Positions 31,869 to 35,564 of a stretch of 35,564 nt of DNA are shown one piece after another (position 1 is the stretch's first letter; every line of letters starts with the position of its first letter). The position numbers were made by a program, and so were the translations under genes. The notes under the pieces were generated by a model, which was given only the letters and a program-made list of their open reading frames with translations, searched no databases and was not told the origin of the DNA. The stretch comes from Deltaproteobacteria bacterium (GTDB lineage Bacteria > Myxococcota_A > UBA9160 > UBA4427): positions 1-35,564 of the forward strand of contig NZHD01000103.1 in NCBI GenBank assembly GCA_002691205.1, in the 5' to 3' direction.

Positions 31869-32957
31869 TTGAATTTTGGACTCTCAGAAGATCAGACTCT
31901 GCTGCAAGAAACCATGCGCTCATTTCTGGCTGATCAGGTTCCGATTGAACGCGTTCGTGACTTGCGAACGGAAGATTGCCCAGGCGACCGGGCTCTCTGG
32001 ACACAATTGGCTGAACTCGGTGCAACGGGCATTTTAATTCCCGAAGCCAATGGCGGCAGCGACCTCAGCCTACTCGATGCCGTTGTCGTCTCTCATGCCC
32101 TGGGATACGCCGTCACGCCCTCTGCCTTTCTAAGTTCTTCAGTCTTGGCCCCCCTCGCCCTACGCGCTCTCCCTGAATCGCAATCTTCCGATTGGCTGGC
32201 GGGAATCGGAACTGGCGAATTGGTCTTTGGCGTAGCCCTCACCGAACTGTTCTCCGTCAGAGAAAATGCTGGGATTCGCCTTGAGAATGGATCTCTCAGT
32301 GGTAAGTCCATGATGGCCATTGACCTATGTAAGGCTGATTTCTTCATCGTCGCCATCAATGAAGAGACCCTGGCCGTCGTTCGACATGACGCGCCGGGCC
32401 TCGAAGTAAACCGCCTAGTGACGACGGATGCTACGCGCTGCACCTCGGAACTCTTGCTGGAACAAGTCGTCCCCGAGGCTCTGATTGAAAACGCGGGCCC
32501 AACCATCTCCCGAATGCTCCAAGCCGGCCGGATCGCACTCTCAGCGGACACACATGGAGCAGCAGAAGCCATGATCGATCAATCCGTCGCCTATGCTCAG
32601 CAACGAAAGCAGTTCGGCCGACCCATCGGCTCCTTTCAAGCCGTCAAGCACATGTGTGCAGAGATGATCGCTGACCTTGAGCCCGCTCGATCATTGCTGT
32701 GGTACTCGGCACACAGCTTTGACGCTATGCCTGAAGAGGCTCCTCTCATGAGCTGTCATGCGCTCGCTCACATCTCAGAGATCAGCCGAACCATCGCAAG
32801 TGTGGCCACACAGGTTCACGGAGGCATCGGATGGACGGATGATCAGAACCTGCATTTCTGGTTCAAGCGAATTGGTATGAATCGGCATCTTCTGGGCGGG
32901 CCGGAAGCCCTGAGAGCGGAGGCTGCCGAACTACAAGGTCTCGCTCAAGCTTCGTAA
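31869..32957 (+). CDS. Acyl-CoA dehydrogenase, flavin-binding partner subunit
   Basis: A 362-residue acyl-CoA dehydrogenase that complements its neighbour. It keeps the flavin-binding elements YAQQRKQFGRPIGSFQAVKH (242-261) and QVHGGIGWT (315-323), but where helix G should have the ExR catalytic glutamate it has AGR (219-221), and the middle domain is short and lacks the WxTS-type substrate segment. Alone it is probably inactive. Start is TTG at 31869, with AGGAG seven bases before and only 10 bases after the preceding stop, so expression is coupled. The stop codon lies in the loop of a strong hairpin, closing the plus-strand run. Confidence 0.88.
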   Translation: MNFGLSEDQTLLQETMRSFLADQVPIERVRDLRTEDCPGDRALWTQLAELGATGILIPEANGGSDLSLLDAVVVSHALGYAVTPSAFLSSSVLAPLALRALPESQSSDWLAGIGTGELVFGVALTELFSVRENAGIRLENGSLSGKSMMAIDLCKADFFIVAINEETLAVVRHDAPGLEVNRLVTTDATRCTSELLLEQVVPEALIENAGPTISRMLQAGRIALSADTHGAAEAMIDQSVAYAQQRKQFGRPIGSFQAVKHMCAEMIADLEPARSLLWYSAHSFDAMPEEAPLMSCHALAHISEISRTIASVATQVHGGIGWTDDQNLHFWFKRIGMNRHLLGGPEALRAEAAELQGLAQAS

Positions 32958-32969
32958 CACGAAGCGAGC
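32943..32969. terminator. Hairpin enclosing the stop codon of the last catabolic gene
   Basis: GCTC-(AA bulge)-GCTTCGT pairs with ACGAAGC-GAGC: 11 base pairs around a 3-nt loop formed by the TAA stop region. It lies between convergent genes and could work both ways. No U-tract on the plus strand. Confidence 0.55.
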
Positions 32970-33007
32970 ACCTAGGCCCGTGCACAAGGGCGTCCCTCCT
33001 CTATGGA

Positions 33008-34684
33008 CTAAAAAAGGCCTTGGATCTCACCTTCGTCGTTGACCGAAATGCCATTCGCTGCCGGTACTCTCGGAAGCCCCGGCATGGTCATAATGTCGCC
33101 GCAGATCACAACCACAAACTCTGCCCCAGCGAGTAACCGGACCTCCCTGATCGGAACTTGATGACCCGATGGAGCGCCTTTTAAAGATGGGTCTGTGGAA
33201 AAGCTGTACTGGGTCTTTGCCATGCAAATCGGGAAATTTCCATAACCGGCCTCTTCGAGTCGACGGATCTGGGTGCGCACTTTCTGGTCAGCCATAATGT
33301 CTTCGGCTTCATAAATATGAGTCGCGATACTTTTAATTTTCTGCCAGAGAGAAAGATCATCGGGATAGAGCGGAGCGAATTGAGCCTGACCATGCTCCGC
33401 AAGTTCAACGACGGCTCGAGCTAAATCCTCAGCCCCCGCGCCGCCGTTCTCCCAATGAGAAGAAACGATGACTTCCGATCCGTACTCAGAAGCCGTGGAC
33501 TGAATCATCTCAATCTCAGCTTGAGTGTCTCCGGTAAATTTATTAATCGCCACCACAACTGGCATTCCGAATGTTCGAAGGTTGCGAAGATGACGGGCCA
33601 AATTTGAACACCCCCGCTTGACCGCTCCCACATCTTCTTGGCCAAGGTCTTCCAGAGAGACCCCACCATGCATTTTCAGCGCCCGAACAGTCGCCACAAG
33701 GACAGCTGCATCTGGATTGAGGCCTGCTTTTCGACATTTAATATCAAAAAACTTTTCAGCACCTAAGTCAGCTCCGAATCCTGCTTCGGTAATCACATAA
33801 TCGGCAAGTTTCAAAGACGCCTTCGTCGCCACCACCGAATTACACCCATGCGCGATATTCGCAAACGGACCGCCATGCACGATGGCTGGATTATTTTCCA
33901 ACGTCTGCACGAGATTCGGCTCAAAGGCATCACGCAAAAGAGCCGTCATGGAACCCTCGGCTGAAAGTTCCCGCGCAGTAATCGGCCGCCGCTTTCGGTC
34001 GTAACCGACAATAATGTTCCCCAACCTGCGCTGCAGATCAGCTAAATCGGAAGCCAAGCAAAAGATAGCCATGACCTCCGAAGCCACAGTGATATCGTAG
34101 CCGTCTTCCCGTGGATAACCGTTCCCGAGCCCCCCTAAAGAAATAGCGACTTGGCGTAAAGCTCGGTCATTCATATCCACGACCCGACGCCAGGAAATTC
34201 GACGTGGATCAAGGTCAAGCTTGTTGCCCCAGTTAATGTGATTATCAATGAGTGCGGCTAAAAGGTTATTGGCGGCCCCGATCGCATGAAAGTCACCCGT
34301 GAAGTGAAGGTTGATGTCCTCCATGGGAATAACCTGTGCGAAGCCACCCCCTGCAGCACCTCCCTTGCTTCCAAAACAAGGCCCCAGACTGGGCTCCCGC
34401 AAACAGACCGTGGCACGCTTGCCAATTCGACATAACCCATCCGTCAGCCCCACTGAGGTTGTTGTTTTGCCCTCTCCCGCCGGAGTCGGCGTAATCGCCG
34501 TCACCAAGATGAGTTTTCCATCTGGCTTGTCGGCTAACGAATCCAAAAAAGCTGTCCCTAGCTTGGCCTTGGTCCGTCCGTAAGGATCCAAAGCTTCTTC
34601 AGGAATATCCAGTTTGGACGCTACTTCGGCGATGGGAAGCGCTTTGGCTTCACGCGCAATTTCGATATCGGTCTTTGCCTGCAT
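33008..34684 (-). CDS. fhs: Formate-tetrahydrofolate ligase
   Basis: A 558-residue ATP-dependent ligase that joins formate to tetrahydrofolate, giving 10-formyl-THF for one-carbon metabolism. [16 protein letters not shown] is the ATP P-loop signature; [18 protein letters not shown] and [16 protein letters not shown] are the family's substrate segments, and the protein is full length. The frame extends to GTG at 34693, but GGAAGGTGG falls directly before ATG 34684, which is chosen. It is 21 bases downstream of the LTxxQ-like gene, so probably in one transcript. The fold-pathway partner folD is not in the window. Confidence 0.95.
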   Translation of the reverse strand: MQAKTDIEIAREAKALPIAEVASKLDIPEEALDPYGRTKAKLGTAFLDSLADKPDGKLILVTAITPTPAGEGKTTTSVGLTDGLCRIGKRATVCLREPSLGPCFGSKGGAAGGGFAQVIPMEDINLHFTGDFHAIGAANNLLAALIDNHINWGNKLDLDPRRISWRRVVDMNDRALRQVAISLGGLGNGYPREDGYDITVASEVMAIFCLASDLADLQRRLGNIIVGYDRKRRPITARELSAEGSMTALLRDAFEPNLVQTLENNPAIVHGGPFANIAHGCNSVVATKASLKLADYVITEAGFGADLGAEKFFDIKCRKAGLNPDAAVLVATVRALKMHGGVSLEDLGQEDVGAVKRGCSNLARHLRNLRTFGMPVVVAINKFTGDTQAEIEMIQSTASEYGSEVIVSSHWENGGAGAEDLARAVVELAEHGQAQFAPLYPDDLSLWQKIKSIATHIYEAEDIMADQKVRTQIRRLEEAGYGNFPICMAKTQYSFSTDPSLKGAPSGHQVPIREVRLLAGAEFVVVICGDIMTMPGLPRVPAANGISVNDEGEIQGLF

Positions 34685-34705
34685 CAGAACCACCTTCCCT
34701 ATTTA

Positions 34706-35422
34706 CTATTGCCTTTTCATCTCCACAGATGGCCCCACCATCTCTGCATTGTTTGGAGAGCCTGCGCCTTCGAGTGAGTCTGGTTGACGAACCTTCTTAG
34801 ATTTCTTTTTTTGATCGGCACGAATCGCTTGCCCTTCCGCAACCAATTTAGCTCGGTTCACATCAAAGGTCGGCCGCTGCTCGGGTGTCAAAACGCCTCG
34901 AATCGAATCAAGAACCTCATGCACCGACTGCAAACTTTCACGCGCCGCTTTCGTTTTTCCTCGCAGTTCTCGTGCCTTCGCAATATCATTTTCAGACCGT
35001 GCCACAGCCAACTGAACATCCAGCTTGCTAAAATTAGTGCGATTCTGCTTTTGGTCTCTAATCATCTGAGTGATCTCAGCACTTTGGTCGGGCGTCAACT
35101 TGATTCCCGAAAAAAGAGTTCTGCGTGCCTTCTGCCACCATTGATCTCTCTGACGCTTTGCTCGCACATGTTTACCACGGCGTTTTTGAACTTTTCCCTT
35201 ATCCACTTCTCGATCTAAGAGGATTGTCCCCCCAGCGGGCTTTGGCTTGACCGAAGGGGCGATGGTTGGCGCGTCCACACTGCTATCTACCTCAGATTTT
35301 GCAACATCGAGGGGCACACATAGGCTCAAACACACGAAGAAAATGGACCCCAAATACAGCGTCGCGAAACGTAAATTTTCTCGACCACAAACGAATCTCT
35401 CACTCTTCCTAGGCTCCAACAT
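34706..35422 (-). CDS. Exported LTxxQ-type (Spy/CpxP-like) protein
   Basis: A 238-residue protein with a long basic N-region and a hydrophobic segment (about 19-40) that looks like an uncleaved or late signal sequence, so the rest is probably periplasmic. The mature part has a very basic linker (KVQKRRGKHVRAKRQRDQWW), then a helical domain bounded by LTPDQSAE and LTPEQRPTFD, the paired LTxxQ motifs of the Spy/CpxP family, and a lysine-rich tail. Spy is a periplasmic chaperone and CpxP a stress sensor modulator; either role here is only suggested. It starts 14 bases inside the end of the upstream gene, and precedes fhs closely. No regulator is adjacent. Confidence 0.7.
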   Translation of the reverse strand: MLEPRKSERFVCGRENLRFATLYLGSIFFVCLSLCVPLDVAKSEVDSSVDAPTIAPSVKPKPAGGTILLDREVDKGKVQKRRGKHVRAKRQRDQWWQKARRTLFSGIKLTPDQSAEITQMIRDQKQNRTNFSKLDVQLAVARSENDIAKARELRGKTKAARESLQSVHEVLDSIRGVLTPEQRPTFDVNRAKLVAEGQAIRADQKKKSKKVRQPDSLEGAGSPNNAEMVGPSVEMKRQ

Positions 35423-35564
35423 TCTTAGTCACCCCTTCTCTCTCTCCTGAATCACTTATTCCACAGACAGAACTCAGCACGTCCATAACTTTCATGCCGC
35501 CTCGGCGAGACTGATTTAGATGTGTGCGTGCCGAACGATACTCAACGATCGGCCGATCATCCGT
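35409..35564 (-). CDS. C-terminal end of a spermidine-synthase-like protein (partial, cut by right edge)
   Basis: An open frame of 51 codons from the right edge to TAG at 35409-35411. It begins TDDRPIVEYRSAR, which matches the DDRPxxEY/F element near the C-terminus of spermidine-synthase-like (aminopropyltransferase-domain) proteins, many of which are fused to membrane domains. The following 35 residues are a variable tail. The frame overlaps the start of the LTxxQ gene by 14 bases, as in a coupled operon. Without the catalytic domain the identity is tentative. Confidence 0.5.
   Translation of the reverse strand, partial: TDDRPIVEYRSARTHLNQSRRGGMKVMDVLSSVCGISDSGEREGVTKNVGA

Noticed and set aside
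1-35564. tRNA, rRNA, CRISPR, insertion sequence or prophage
   Set aside because: No cloverleaf, rRNA segment, regularly spaced repeat, transposase or phage protein was recognised on either strand; a covariance-model scan was not possible.

Overview
The window looks like a chromosomal stretch of a Gram-negative-type bacterium of moderately high GC (my impression is mid-to-upper 50s percent; not computed). It mixes two gene pools. One is housekeeping and proteobacterial in flavour: leuCD, pyruvate kinase, transketolase, formate-tetrahydrofolate ligase, an LpxO/AspH-type hydroxylase and DnaE2. The other is usually associated with actinobacterial lipid, terpenoid or steroid catabolism: an F420-type LLM oxidoreductase, a TIGR03084-type protein, AtuA plus an acyl-CoA carboxylase pair, and a split-active-site acyl-CoA dehydrogenase pair. 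An uncultured deltaproteobacterial-type lineage (Myxococcota or Binatota-like) would fit, but this is inference from gene content only. No tRNA, rRNA, CRISPR array, insertion sequence or phage gene was recognised.

Layout. 1-908 (-): an MFS exporter running off the left edge, then a 320-base divergent region with two strong inverted repeats. 1230-7445 (+): a family 2 glycosyltransferase with a coiled-coil tail, error-prone polymerase DnaE2 without visible imuA/imuB partners, and a Baeyer-Villiger-type flavin monooxygenase. 7531-10843 (-): transketolase, an aspartyl/asparaginyl beta-hydroxylase and a 52-residue four-cysteine zinc-ribbon protein. 11192-18098 (+): an alpha/beta hydrolase with a VOC-fold protein, leuC-leuD, pyruvate kinase, and a PQQ-type beta-propeller lipoprotein that probably starts at CTG.

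18303-24368 (-) is a tight operon in the order carboxyltransferase beta, biotin carboxylase/BCCP alpha, AtuA-like protein, TetR regulator. Diverging from it, 24604-32957 (+) is an eight-gene run: a LiuC/AtuE-type enoyl-CoA hydratase, an F420-type LLM oxidoreductase, a nitronate-monooxygenase-like flavoprotein, an MBL-fold hydrolase, an SDR, a TIGR03084-like protein and two acyl-CoA dehydrogenases. The two halves resemble the atu/liu logic of beta-methyl-branched acyl-CoA breakdown: dehydrogenate, carboxylate the beta-methyl group, hydrate the glutaconyl-CoA. The dehydrogenase pair appears to divide catalytic glutamate and flavin-binding residues between subunits, as in actinobacterial steroid side-chain enzymes. 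The real substrate is unknown. 33008-35564 (-): formate-tetrahydrofolate ligase, a secreted LTxxQ-type protein, and the C-terminal end of a probable spermidine-synthase-like protein cut by the right edge.

Several transcription units end in good hairpins that touch or include the stop codon but lack a U-tract. Only the hairpins at 12612-12653 and 9731-9752 have a recognisable T-rich tail.
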